Shown: one piece after another, positions 26,878 to 35,729 of the stretch
Layout of the letters: every line of letters starts with the position of its first letter
How positions within the stretch are numbered: position 1 is the first letter of the stretch
Source: Flavipsychrobacter sp.
GTDB lineage: Bacteria; Bacteroidota; Bacteroidia; Chitinophagales; Chitinophagaceae
Assembly: GCA_016787265.1 (NCBI GenBank)
Contig: JAEUVF010000014.1
Span: 151,316-215,315 of the forward strand
DNA: 64,000 nt
Reading direction: 5' to 3'
Position numbers and translations under genes: made by a program
Notes under the pieces: model-generated
The model's database searches: none
Told to the model about the DNA's origin: nothing
The model's input: only the letters and a program-made list of their open reading frames with translations

Positions 26878-27729
26878 ATGAACCTTCGAATCCTGCTTTG
26901 TACGGTGTTTTATTTGGGAATACAGTTTACTTCCCTTGCCCAATATGCATTTAAATCAGAAGTGAGTGGAAAAGGCCCGGCACTGCTGCTGATCCCTGGC
27001 TATAGCTGTAGCGGAGAGGTCTGGAAAGAAACAGTAGCAGCACTCAGTACTTCTTACGAGTGTCATGTGTTGACACTTGCCGGTTTTGCCGGACAACCGG
27101 CTATTGATACACCTGTACTGAAAACAGTAAAAGGAGATATCATTCGCTATGTCAAAGATAAAAACTTACAAAAGCCTGCTCTGGTGGGACATAGCCTGGG
27201 GGCTTTTATGAGTATCTGGGTAGCTAGTGAAGCACCCGGACTTTTCGGAAAACTTATCTGTGTAGATGGCGTGCCTTTCATTTCTGCGCTGGGCAAACCT
27301 AAGATAACTGTTGATTCCATAAAGAACAATCCCGCATTCAATCCGGAAATGGTCATCCGTAATTTTCAGAACCTGCCTGATAAAGGTTTTGTTGATCGAA
27401 CAGCCATGGCTATGCGCTGGCAGGTGGAGGACACTGCCAGGGCCAGGCAGATCGCTGTCTGGCAATATAACAGTGACCGTAAAACGCTTGCCACCACCCT
27501 CATTGAAATGTCCACCACCGATCTTCGTGCGGCATTGAAGCAAATACCTCAGCCGGTATTTGTGATGGGCAGTATTTATCAGACAAAAGAGCAATCCGAA
27601 CGCTGGCTTAAACTGCAATATGAGCAAACACCCAACCTGCTGATTAAAGTTGCAGACAGCAAACATTTCATCATGTATGATCAGCCGAATTGGTTTATCA
27701 GTGAATTAACTGCATTTTTAAACAAATAA
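26878..27729 (+). CDS. Exported alpha/beta hydrolase
   Basis: 283 residues with signal peptide MNLRILLCTVFYLGIQFTSLAQ. Nucleophile Ser in VGHSLGAF, oxyanion loop LLIPGYSCSG, and catalytic His in ADSKHFIMYDQP. The C-terminal pattern (VFVMGSIYQTKEQSERWLKLQYE) is typical of a family of Bacteroidota exported hydrolases with unknown substrate. It ends 4 bp before the GTG start of an ECF sigma gene, so the three genes 26.9-28.8 kb probably form an operon. That is an unusual partner for a sigma factor. Confidence 0.85.
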   Translation: MNLRILLCTVFYLGIQFTSLAQYAFKSEVSGKGPALLLIPGYSCSGEVWKETVAALSTSYECHVLTLAGFAGQPAIDTPVLKTVKGDIIRYVKDKNLQKPALVGHSLGAFMSIWVASEAPGLFGKLICVDGVPFISALGKPKITVDSIKNNPAFNPEMVIRNFQNLPDKGFVDRTAMAMRWQVEDTARARQIAVWQYNSDRKTLATTLIEMSTTDLRAALKQIPQPVFVMGSIYQTKEQSERWLKLQYEQTPNLLIKVADSKHFIMYDQPNWFISELTAFLNK

Positions 27730-27733
27730 GCAG

Positions 27734-28225
27734 GTGAAGCAACAACAAGAATTTACGGAGCTCTACGAGGTATATTCTCCGGGTATCCTAAAACTCTGTA
27801 TGGGTTATACCGGAGACCGTGCACAGGCGGAAGATCTCTTGCAGGAGGTGTTTTTATCTGTCTGGAATAACATGCACAAGTTTCGGCAGGAAGCTTCCTG
27901 GAAAACATGGATTTACAGAATTGCTGTTAACACCTGCCTTACCTATCTACGCAAACGTAAATTGAAAACCGTTGATATTGAGGATCATCCGGTGGCTCTG
28001 TTACAGGAGGAGAAATCGAACCGCGAGCAGGAAATACAGCTTTTATACACCTGTATCAGCAAACTTCCGGAGGCAGACCGTCTGCTGATTTCCATGGTAC
28101 TGGAAGATCAGTCCTATGAAGAAATTGCGGCAGTGGTTGACATCAGTGTGAACAATCTGCGCGTGAAAATTCATCGTATTAAAAAACAACTGACAGAAAT
28201 CTATAATCAATATGCAAGACTTTGA
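27734..28225 (+). CDS. ECF RNA polymerase sigma factor
   Basis: 163 residues starting at GTG 27734 (MKQQQEFTELYEVYSP). Region 2: YTGDRAQAEDLLQEVFLSVW and RQEASWKTWIYRIAVN. Region 4: LPEADRLLISMVLEDQSYEE and NNLRVKIHRIKKQL. At the short end for ECF factors. The following membrane-protein gene overlaps by 14 bp; in Bacteroidota such a pair is a common sigma/regulator arrangement, and the partner may tether or inhibit the sigma factor. Targets unknown. Confidence 0.92.
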   Translation: MKQQQEFTELYEVYSPGILKLCMGYTGDRAQAEDLLQEVFLSVWNNMHKFRQEASWKTWIYRIAVNTCLTYLRKRKLKTVDIEDHPVALLQEEKSNREQEIQLLYTCISKLPEADRLLISMVLEDQSYEEIAAVVDISVNNLRVKIHRIKKQLTEIYNQYARL

Positions 28226-28823
28226 TGCACTGAAAAAAATCTGGCAGGAGGAGCCAGGTAAAGCCAGGCAGATTTCTACACCTGCTGAACTCAGCAGTAC
28301 CTCCCAGCGTAACCGCAAGTGGTTGAAGAATATCCAGCTGATTGGTGCCATCGGGCAGATTTTTACCGGAGCCTTCATCACCTGGATGATCTTTTATGGA
28401 AATTTTGGTTTCAAATTCTGGTATACCTATTTATCCATGGGCTTAGTTGTGTTGTTAAGTCTGATGCAGGCCGCTTTCATGTTTTATTCTTATGGGAAAG
28501 TCAACGCAATTGATGAAAGTCTTAGTCCGGCTGAACACCTTCGGCAATGGGAAGAATACTACGCGATCAGGAAAAAACAGTTGAATTTTCAAGGACCCAT
28601 TTTTTCCATTCTGCTCAGTATTGCATTAGGAATTTACTACATCGAAATTCTGAGCGGTCGTCCTTTTTGGCCTTCCCTGATTATTATTATCTTAACCATT
28701 GCCTGGATCCTCTTTGCTTATTTTTATCTCGGAAGGAAAAGTATAAAAAAAGAAACCGGACGGTTGCAGTCTATTATCGATGAATTGAAACAGGTGGAAA
28801 AACAATTTTCAACGAACGACTAA
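28212..28823 (+). CDS. Membrane protein coupled to the ECF sigma factor
   Basis: 203 residues, starting inside the sigma gene. An N-terminal cytoplasmic part (QDFDALKKIWQEEPGKARQ) precedes four membrane helices in two pairs (about residues 45-65, 72-92, 128-148, 152-172) and a helical tail rich in Lys/Glu (IIDELKQVEKQF). No zinc motif. The coupling suggests it controls the sigma factor, but the fold differs from single-span anti-sigma factors and I do not recognise a named family. Confidence 0.75.
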   Translation: MQDFDALKKIWQEEPGKARQISTPAELSSTSQRNRKWLKNIQLIGAIGQIFTGAFITWMIFYGNFGFKFWYTYLSMGLVVLLSLMQAAFMFYSYGKVNAIDESLSPAEHLRQWEEYYAIRKKQLNFQGPIFSILLSIALGIYYIEILSGRPFWPSLIIIILTIAWILFAYFYLGRKSIKKETGRLQSIIDELKQVEKQFSTND

Positions 28824-28843
28824 ATACAGAGCAACGCGCTTTC

Positions 28844-29626
28844 TCAATACTTCAGAATATCACGCAGGAAATTATGATACTCAGGATAGGAGGGCAGGTT
28901 ATTGTGGCCTCCTCCTTCAATCCGGATCAGTGTAATTTTGGAGCGATTAATCGCCTGCAATTTTTCACTGTGCCGGATAGGAATCAGCCAGTCGCGCGTG
29001 CCGTGTATTATATACGTATGACAATTCACATGCCGGATCCATTTGTCTGTCCGGAGATGATAACGCAATACCATTGATACCGGCAGGATGGGTAGAAAGC
29101 GTTCCACCACCTTTTTGAAATTATAATAAGGGGCATCCAGGATCAGGTAACGGGGACGATTATCCGAAGCCAGTTTGGCAGCAAAACCGCTTCCGATACT
29201 TCTTCCATAAACGATGATATGGTGCTCCGGATACTGGCGGGTAAGTTCTGAGTAAACATGCTGGATATCCGACAGCAATTGTTTCTCGCTTCTCTTGCCC
29301 GTGCTTTTTCCAAATCCCCGGTAATCAATCAGCACTACATCATAATTGTAGCGGTAAAAATCTCTGGCATATTTGGCCCAGCCTTTAATACTGCGACTAT
29401 TACCATGCAGGTACAGAATTAAACCATCTGGTTTATCGCGATAAAAATGCAGTCCATTGATACTGACTTCCGGCTCCGGATGAAAGAATAATTCCCGAAA
29501 GGGACTATCGTATTTAAACTCAAAATCCGCCGACAGTTTCTCCGGTTTGAAGATCAGCTTCTCCTGCAGGAAATATCCCAGCACGCTCAGGAACAGTATG
29601 GTAAGGAAGATGTATAGGAGAACCAT
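28844..29626 (-). CDS. Alpha/beta hydrolase, BEM46/YfhR-like, membrane anchored
   Basis: 260 residues, paralogous to the protein at 21.9-22.7 kb. It has an N-terminal anchor (VLLYIFLTILFLSVLGYFLQ), LYLHGNSRS, DYRGFGKSTG, nucleophile Ser in VYGRSIGSG, Asp in HGTRDWLIP and His in EGGGHNNLPSYPEY. Convergent with the sigma/membrane-protein pair. The protein should face the periplasm or sit at the membrane; substrate unknown. Confidence 0.87.
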   Translation of the reverse strand: MVLLYIFLTILFLSVLGYFLQEKLIFKPEKLSADFEFKYDSPFRELFFHPEPEVSINGLHFYRDKPDGLILYLHGNSRSIKGWAKYARDFYRYNYDVVLIDYRGFGKSTGKRSEKQLLSDIQHVYSELTRQYPEHHIIVYGRSIGSGFAAKLASDNRPRYLILDAPYYNFKKVVERFLPILPVSMVLRYHLRTDKWIRHVNCHTYIIHGTRDWLIPIRHSEKLQAINRSKITLIRIEGGGHNNLPSYPEYHNFLRDILKY

Positions 29627-29661
29627 GGTATGGAGCAGTTAACAGTGAATGAGGGCAATAG

Positions 29662-29777
29662 AGTCAATATGGTGAATATGGTGAATAAAGTGAATGGTAA
29701 TTGTCATATTCACTATTCACCCGGTTCCAATGTTTATTGCTCCATTCACCTCATTCACTTTATTCACCTCATTCACC
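29662..29777. repeat. Intergenic 9-bp-period repeat array with inverted arms (GTGAAT type)
   Basis: The array contains degenerate 9-nt units such as GGTGAATAT and AGTGAATGG on the left, and their reverse complements (CCATTCACC, TTATTCACC) on the right. A perfect 17-bp inverted repeat joins 29680-29696 to 29752-29768. It lies between the upstream regions and tails of a hydrolase and kup, both on the minus strand. It may act as a terminator-like or recombination structure. I do not recognise it as a named repeat family. Confidence 0.75.
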
Positions 29778-29787
29778 TCTTCCATGC

Positions 29788-31770
29788 TCACTCCTCCTCA
29801 TGATACACTCTCTTCAACCGTATCGTGGTTACAGGTGCAACAATCAGCGGGAACTTCTCTACCACCACATTGGAAGGGTCAAGACCAAAACCTCTTTCTT
29901 CTGATAGGCTGATCTCTTTTAACCAGAAATAGATCTTCATAATGATGCGCTCAAGGAAAGGCAGTTCATTGTCCTGGCTCAGGTATTTTTCCATTACGAT
30001 GAACTGGAAATCGCCTACCACATTGTTACGCTCCAGACTTTCATAACGGCTGTAAATATTCACTTCCTTATTGTTCACCAGCTCTTCCACCACTTTGCGG
30101 AACAGGAGATTGATTTTGGGTTCCATCCGGAATCCCAGCCTGAACTCCACCCGGATAATATCATTGGGTATGATATGATCCACCACATATTCGCAGGTAT
30201 AAGGATCATCCAGCGTATCCACATGTACAAACCAGTATATATCAGCACGCTTGGGTTTCTTGTTCAGTATGGAATAAATGATCTTATGTTCAATTTCTTT
30301 GGGATTGTTCGCACTGGTCATGTACACCAGGTGGGTGGCATGTTTCGGAACCGTTTTATCATTGCTGAGTTCCTGGATCATGGGCACATAATGCTCCAGC
30401 CGTACAAATTCCACATAGCGGTTTTTGATCTTGCGACTCCGGTAAGATACATACATGATAATGAACATGCCCAGGCCAATGATCAGAGTGATATAACCGC
30501 CATGGGTAAACTTTTCCAGCAAGGCAACCAGGAAGGTGATTTCTATAATCAGGAAGGAGATCAGAAAAAGGTAGATCAGTGCGGAAGGAATTCGGCGCGC
30601 CACCATATAATTTGAAAACAAGATCGTGGTGGTGATCAGGGTAACGATTATCGCCAGTCCGTATGCTGCTTCCATCCGGGAAGATTCTTTGAAGTACAAT
30701 ACGATTCCCACACAACCCAGAAACATCATGGTGTTGATACCGGGAATAAACAATTGTCCCTTTTCCTCCGAAGGGTACCGGATCTTAAGCCGGGGCCAGA
30801 GATTCAGACGCATGGCTTCACTGATCAGGGTGTAGGCGCCGGAGATCATTGCCTGGCTTGCAATAATGGCGGCTGTGGTGGCGATGATCACCCCGGGAAT
30901 AATAAACCATTGGGGCATGAGGTCATAAAAGGCATTAATACCCAGCTCCGATTTCACTACCGGGGTAACGACTATGCCTGTACGATTGGCCAGCAAAAAA
31001 GCACCTTGTCCGAAATAATTCAGCAACAGGCATGCTTTCACATACATCCAGGAAAAGCGGATATTGTCCCGGCCACAATGTCCCAGGTCGCTGTACAATG
31101 CCTCTGCCCCTGTGGTACAAAGGAATACCGCGCCTAATAACCAGATCGCATTCGGATAGGTTGCCAGGAAGTTAACCGCGTAATAAGGATTGATCGCCTT
31201 TAAAATAGAGATGTCATCTGTAATATGCAAAACTCCCAGGATACCCAGCATGGTAAACCAGATCATCATAATGGGACCAAACAGTTTGCCAATGGAGGCG
31301 GTTCCAAACTGCTGCATGAAAAAGAAAAGGGAAATGATCGCCAATACAATGTATACAATAGTGGAAGTCTGTAATTCATGAAAGACCGGCAATTCTCTTA
31401 AACCTTCAATGGAAGAAGTGATGGTCATGGGAGGGGTGATGATCCCGTCTGCCATCAGGGAGGCACCCCCAATCATGGCAGGTAAAACCAGCCATTTTTT
31501 GCGGCGGCGAACCAGTGCATAGAGAGCAAAAGTTCCACCTTCACCTTTGTTGTCGGCCCGCAACACGAGCCAGACATATTTAACCGTTGTTACCAGGGTC
31601 AGTGTCCAGATGATACAGGACAGGGATCCTAAAATCAATTCCTCCGTAATCTTCCTTCCGGAGATGATTGCATTAAATACATAGAGGGGAGAGGTTCCGA
31701 TATCACCGTAAATAATTCCTAACGCAATTAACAGGCCTCCTAAAGAGACTTTGTCTAAATTTTTTCCCAC
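29788..31770 (-). CDS. kup: Low-affinity potassium transporter, KUP family
   Basis: 660 residues, normal for Kup. The family start GGLLIALGIIYGDIGTSPLYV is seen at residues 11-31, followed by about 12 membrane helices (ADGIITPPMTITSSIEGLR, TTGAEALYSDLGHCG, etc.). A C-terminal cytoplasmic domain of ~200 residues has the segments TVPKHATHLVYMTSANNP and RVEFRLGFRMEPKINLL. It imports K+ with protons in the inner membrane. A TACCTTTG promoter element lies 75 bp upstream of the start. Confidence 0.95.
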   Translation of the reverse strand: MGKNLDKVSLGGLLIALGIIYGDIGTSPLYVFNAIISGRKITEELILGSLSCIIWTLTLVTTVKYVWLVLRADNKGEGGTFALYALVRRRKKWLVLPAMIGGASLMADGIITPPMTITSSIEGLRELPVFHELQTSTIVYIVLAIISLFFFMQQFGTASIGKLFGPIMMIWFTMLGILGVLHITDDISILKAINPYYAVNFLATYPNAIWLLGAVFLCTTGAEALYSDLGHCGRDNIRFSWMYVKACLLLNYFGQGAFLLANRTGIVVTPVVKSELGINAFYDLMPQWFIIPGVIIATTAAIIASQAMISGAYTLISEAMRLNLWPRLKIRYPSEEKGQLFIPGINTMMFLGCVGIVLYFKESSRMEAAYGLAIIVTLITTTILFSNYMVARRIPSALIYLFLISFLIIEITFLVALLEKFTHGGYITLIIGLGMFIIMYVSYRSRKIKNRYVEFVRLEHYVPMIQELSNDKTVPKHATHLVYMTSANNPKEIEHKIIYSILNKKPKRADIYWFVHVDTLDDPYTCEYVVDHIIPNDIIRVEFRLGFRMEPKINLLFRKVVEELVNNKEVNIYSRYESLERNNVVGDFQFIVMEKYLSQDNELPFLERIIMKIYFWLKEISLSEERGFGLDPSNVVVEKFPLIVAPVTTIRLKRVYHEEE

Positions 31771-31844
31771 TGTTGGACTATTGCGCCGGCATTCATTTGC
31801 CAGCTGGTATTCAGAAATGGCCAGACATACTTCCGGCTGTCTTG

Positions 31845-31852
31845 CAAAGGTA
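31845..31852 (-). promoter_or_regulatory. TAnnTTTG -7 element upstream of kup
   Basis: On the minus strand the eight bases read TACCTTTG, an exact match to the Bacteroidota -7 consensus, 75 bp before the kup start. No clear -33 TTTG was found at the usual distance. Confidence 0.45.
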
Positions 31853-31966
31853 TAGTTAAAATATTCATACCTTATACATATGTTGTGAACTTAAACAACC
31901 CATGGGTGTGTAAAATTGTCCTATAAATATCTGCAATGGATATTACCTTTAACTAAAGCGTACGAA

Positions 31967-33502
31967 ATGAAAATCAAACTCGTATTGTTTGGCATTTTTT
32001 TATTGGCCCTTATTAATGTTAACGCTCAGGCCCCACGGATAGTATATACAGAGCCTGAAAAGGAAGACTCACGCCGGACCTCCTTTGAGATCCTGGGTAG
32101 AATCAATGGCAATCTGCTGATCTATAAAAATAACAGGACAGAGCATGCGATTTCCATCTATGATGATGAAATGAAAGCCCGGGACCGGGTGCTCATGGAT
32201 TTTATGCCCGACCGGGTGATTAATGTGGATTATATTACCTACCCTGAGAAAATCCTCTTCTTTTACCAATACCAGCGCAAACGGATTGTATACTGTGATT
32301 ATATCGCTATTGGTGCAAATGGAAAACCACTCGGTAATCCGGTAACCCTGGATACCACCGAAATCGGTTATACCTCCAGCAACAAGATCTATACGGTTAT
32401 CAATAGTGATGATAAGGAAAAGATCATGTTGTTTAAAGTTAACAGCAGTAATCCGCGTAAATTCTTCATCACTTCTTTCCTTTATGATAAGAGCCTGGCC
32501 CTGGTTACCCGAAATTTCAGCCAGGTGGATATGGACGAAAAAGGAGATTATTTCTCTGATTTCCATCTTAGCAACTCCGGCGAACTGGTGGTAGCCCGCT
32601 TCTCAAGAGCCGGCAATTCAGATTTTATATCCGGTGTCAACATGATGATCAAACACCCGGATTCCCTGGGCTTCAGCATCCGGAATGTTGAAATTGGAAA
32701 GCAGATCCTGGATAACCTGCTCATGAAAATTGACAATAACAATAACCGGGTATTGCTGGCTTCCTTTTTCTCAAGACAAAAAAGAGGCAATATAGAAGGA
32801 CTCTACCTTGTCAACTGGGACAAAGGCAGCAATGCCAAAGTAATGGACACGGCAATCGTATTTAATGATGAACTCCGGGTGATGGCAAAGGGTACAGATG
32901 CCAATAAAAAAACAACGTTTAATGATTTCTTCATTAAAAACATTTTTACCAGGAAGGATGGTGGTTTTGTTATCGTAAGTGAATCGCTTTATACAACCTC
33001 CCGCAACAACAGTTTTAACCGCTGGGATTATATGGGCTGGGGTAACCCCTGGTTTGGTCCCATGAATTACGGATACTGGTCTCCGATATACACGCCCTAT
33101 GGCATGCCCTGGAACCGCTACGGCTGGAACAACAGTCCCATGAACCGCTACTTTGCTGAGAATGTTCTGGTGCTTTCCTTCAGCCAGGATGGCGCCCGGG
33201 AATGGAGTAATGTGATTACGAAAAGCCAGTTCGACGATGAAAGTGATAACCTGATTTCTTATGGAATCATGAATACCGGTGGCGAAGTTCACTTTCTTTT
33301 TAATACTTTCGAAAGAAGAACCTTTGTTCTTACCGACCAAAGCCTGGATCCGACGGGGAAGATTACCCGCTATCCAACTTTGAAAAACCTGGATAAGGGA
33401 TATGATTTTATGCCAAGATTCGCCAAGCAGATCAGTGGCCGGCAGATTATCATACCCTGCCTGTACAGGAATTACCTGTGCTTTGCCAGGGTCGACTTTT
33501 AA
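31967..33502 (+). CDS. Exported protein of unknown function
   Basis: 511 residues from ATG 31967, with signal peptide IKLVLFGIFLLALINVNAQ. The rest is beta-rich, in repeated strand pairs (NLLIYKNNRTEHAISIYDDEMK, KIMLFKVNSSNPRKFFITSF) that look like a propeller or repeated sandwich. A Trp/Tyr/Asn/Pro-rich stretch sits at residues ~360-400 (MGWGNPWFGPMNYGYWSP). No named domain recognised. It is followed 17 bp later by a DUF6427-like membrane protein and then purQ, all on the plus strand. Confidence 0.75.
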   Translation: MKIKLVLFGIFLLALINVNAQAPRIVYTEPEKEDSRRTSFEILGRINGNLLIYKNNRTEHAISIYDDEMKARDRVLMDFMPDRVINVDYITYPEKILFFYQYQRKRIVYCDYIAIGANGKPLGNPVTLDTTEIGYTSSNKIYTVINSDDKEKIMLFKVNSSNPRKFFITSFLYDKSLALVTRNFSQVDMDEKGDYFSDFHLSNSGELVVARFSRAGNSDFISGVNMMIKHPDSLGFSIRNVEIGKQILDNLLMKIDNNNNRVLLASFFSRQKRGNIEGLYLVNWDKGSNAKVMDTAIVFNDELRVMAKGTDANKKTTFNDFFIKNIFTRKDGGFVIVSESLYTTSRNNSFNRWDYMGWGNPWFGPMNYGYWSPIYTPYGMPWNRYGWNNSPMNRYFAENVLVLSFSQDGAREWSNVITKSQFDDESDNLISYGIMNTGGEVHFLFNTFERRTFVLTDQSLDPTGKITRYPTLKNLDKGYDFMPRFAKQISGRQIIIPCLYRNYLCFARVDF

Positions 33503-33519
33503 CAAACAACCCAGCCAAC

Positions 33520-34509
33520 GTGATAGGAGTTTTCCGGCAAAAGAATCCAGGCAATGCGCTCATTTTGCTGATTTATGCCTTCGTGCTAAAATTCCCGATA
33601 TTTCTGCATGCCACTGCTCCGTTGAAGCAGGCGGATGATAATTATCTCTATAAACTATTACTTAATACCCTTGCTCCCTTCCTTGGTGAGCAGGGTTTTT
33701 TTTATCCCCTGATGGCATTTCTGCTGCTCTATTTACAGGCCAGTTTGCTGAACCGGATCGCCAATACCATCAAACTGCTGCCAAGGCCCAATTACCTGTT
33801 CGGGATGGCCTTTTTGCTGGTCAGCAGTCTGCTGCCGGAATGGAACCAGTTCTCCAGTACCCTCCTGGTAAACTTTGCGCTGATCTGGATCTGGTATGGC
33901 ATGGTGCGCTGGTACAACAACCAGCGGGCGATGGGGGCTATTTTTAATACCTCCCTGCTGGCTGGCATCCTGCCTTTACTGTATACCCCTTCCATAGGAT
34001 TTGTGCTGATGGTGATCCTGGGTATTTTTATTACCCGGCCACTCCGGATCGGTGAATTTGTAGTAGCCCTGATCGGTTATATGGCACCTTTTTATTTTTT
34101 GCTGGTGATCATGTACCTGACTGATAACTGGCATCCCCAGGAGCTGATTCCGGCTATCCAGTTTCACCTCCCCAAATTGCCGGAATCCCTGTGGACTACA
34201 GGTGGCATGTTACTGCTGGTGATTCCCTTTCTGGTAGGTGCGTTTTTTGTCCAGGACAACCTGAACAAGATGCTGATCCAGGTGCGGAAAAACTGGAGTC
34301 TGCTCTTGCTGATTCTGCTGGTCGGGCTCATCGTTATCCTGGTGAATCCCGGTGATAATTACCAGCACTGGATGCTGAGCGTGATTCCCATCGCCTGTTT
34401 TCATGCGGCAGCCTTTTTTTATCCCAATAAAAAATTGTTTCCCCTGATTTTACATTGGCTTCTGTTTGCCTTTGTGATGGCCATCAATTTCATTACTTTT
34501 GCGCCTTAA
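33520..34509 (+). CDS. DUF6427-like polytopic membrane protein
   Basis: 329 residues starting at GTG 33520 (VIGVFRQKNPGNALILLIYAFVLKFP). The longer frame from 33478 would overlap the upstream gene. It is hydrophobic throughout, about 10 membrane helices, with FGMAFLLVSSLLPEWNQFS and the loop NPGDNYQHWMLSVIP. From memory this matches the DUF6427 group of Bacteroidota membrane proteins, which lack an assigned function; it often sits next to purQ or polysaccharide-related genes. The last 11 residues are encoded in the region that contains the purQ promoter-like TACTTTTG (34494-34501). Confidence 0.8.
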   Translation: MIGVFRQKNPGNALILLIYAFVLKFPIFLHATAPLKQADDNYLYKLLLNTLAPFLGEQGFFYPLMAFLLLYLQASLLNRIANTIKLLPRPNYLFGMAFLLVSSLLPEWNQFSSTLLVNFALIWIWYGMVRWYNNQRAMGAIFNTSLLAGILPLLYTPSIGFVLMVILGIFITRPLRIGEFVVALIGYMAPFYFLLVIMYLTDNWHPQELIPAIQFHLPKLPESLWTTGGMLLLVIPFLVGAFFVQDNLNKMLIQVRKNWSLLLLILLVGLIVILVNPGDNYQHWMLSVIPIACFHAAAFFYPNKKLFPLILHWLLFAFVMAINFITFAP

Positions 34510-34519
34510 ATTCTCGTAC

Positions 34520-35185
34520 ATGAAGTTTGGTGTAGTCGTTTTCCCCGGATCCAACTGTGACCGCGATATGCAGGAAGCCCTGCAGAATGACCTGGGGCAG
34601 GAAGTCATCATGCTCTGGCATAAAGACAAGGATCTCTCTGCCTTCAACACCAACGACTGTATTGTATTGCCCGGTGGCTTTTCCTATGGCGATTACCTGC
34701 GCTGCGGTGCAGTTGCCCGCTTCAGCCCGATGATGCAAAGTGTGATAGAATTTGCCAACAGAGGTGGAAAAGTGCTGGGAGTTTGTAACGGTTTCCAGAT
34801 TCTCTGTGAAGCCCACCTGCTTCCCGGTGTATTATTAAGAAATGCCAACCAGCAATTCATCTGTAAAAATGTTTTCCTGAAAGGAAGCGATTCCGACCAG
34901 GCACTCAAGATTCCCATCGCCCATGGCGAAGGACGTTATTTTGCGGACGAAGCAACCCTGGATCAGCTGGAAGCCAATAACCAGGTGATCTACCGTTATT
35001 GTGATGCAGGTGGTGTTATTGATACCAAAGCCAATCCCAATGGGGCCCTCAGGAATATTGCCGGTATCCGGAATGCCGCAGGAAATGTATTCGGAATGAT
35101 GCCCCACCCCGAAAGAGCTACTTCAGCTGCGCTTGGCAATGAAGATGGCCGTTCCGTTTTTGCCTCCCTGCTGGGTGTCAGATAA
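34520..35185 (+). CDS. purQ: Phosphoribosylformylglycinamidine synthase, glutaminase subunit
   Basis: 221 residues from ATG 34520 (MKFGVVVFPGSNCDRDM). PurQ releases ammonia from glutamine for step four of purine synthesis, working with PurL and PurS. The class I amidotransferase triad is seen: Cys in GVCNGFQIL, His and Glu in MMPHPERA. The length matches the stand-alone small subunit, so PurL must be encoded elsewhere. A TACTTTTG promoter element lies 19 bp before the start, inside the 3' end of the upstream gene. Confidence 0.95.
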   Translation: MKFGVVVFPGSNCDRDMQEALQNDLGQEVIMLWHKDKDLSAFNTNDCIVLPGGFSYGDYLRCGAVARFSPMMQSVIEFANRGGKVLGVCNGFQILCEAHLLPGVLLRNANQQFICKNVFLKGSDSDQALKIPIAHGEGRYFADEATLDQLEANNQVIYRYCDAGGVIDTKANPNGALRNIAGIRNAAGNVFGMMPHPERATSAALGNEDGRSVFASLLGVR

Positions 35186-35261
35186 ACAGCTAACTGTTAA
35201 TCTGGATCCTTGTGTGACTTGGTTAACATAACATTTGATTTTTTTCGCTGAATTTTGAGCC

Positions 35262-35714
35262 ATGAAAAAAATGTTACTCTCATTTCTGGTTATGGTACTG
35301 GGAACAGCCACCTTTGCCCAAAGCGAAAAACAGGTTCGTTGGACCTTTCAAACTAAGAAAATCGCCGAAAACACCTACGAGGTACGTATGACCGCTGATA
35401 TCGGTGGTAATTTTCATATGTATGCCCAGGATGGTGGTGATGGTCCGGTTTCAACCAGCTTTGATTTTACCAAAAATCCCCTGATCAGCTTCGACGGACA
35501 GGTAAAAGAGCAGGGCAAGCTCAAAAAAGTATACGAAGAGGCATTTGGCTCAGAAGTTCGTTACTATGAAAAAAAAGTGGATTTTATTCAGGTTGTCAAA
35601 GTGAAAGGCAAGGCAAAACCTACCCTCGCAGGCAAAGTTGAATTCATGGTCTGCAACGATAAAGAATGCCTTCCCCCCTCCACCGTCAATTTCAAGGTAG
35701 CGCTCGGTGGTTAA
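35262..35714 (+). CDS. Stand-alone DsbD N-terminal (alpha) domain protein
   Basis: 150 residues with signal peptide MKKMLLSFLVMVLGTATFAQ. The beta-sandwich has the DsbD alpha-domain features: RWTFQTKKIAENTYEVRM, FHMYAQ and, near the C-terminus, a CX4C pair in FMVCNDKECLPPSTV. It should receive electrons from the DsbD membrane domain and pass them to periplasmic partners. The next gene encodes a full DsbD whose own N-domain has no cysteines, so this protein probably supplies the missing redox-active module. Confidence 0.82.
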   Translation: MKKMLLSFLVMVLGTATFAQSEKQVRWTFQTKKIAENTYEVRMTADIGGNFHMYAQDGGDGPVSTSFDFTKNPLISFDGQVKEQGKLKKVYEEAFGSEVRYYEKKVDFIQVVKVKGKAKPTLAGKVEFMVCNDKECLPPSTVNFKVALGG

Positions 35715-35729
35715 TAAACCCTGATTGGT

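Noticed and set aside
29662..29777. CRISPR array
   Set aside because: The repeats are short, degenerate and without unique spacers, and no cas genes are near.
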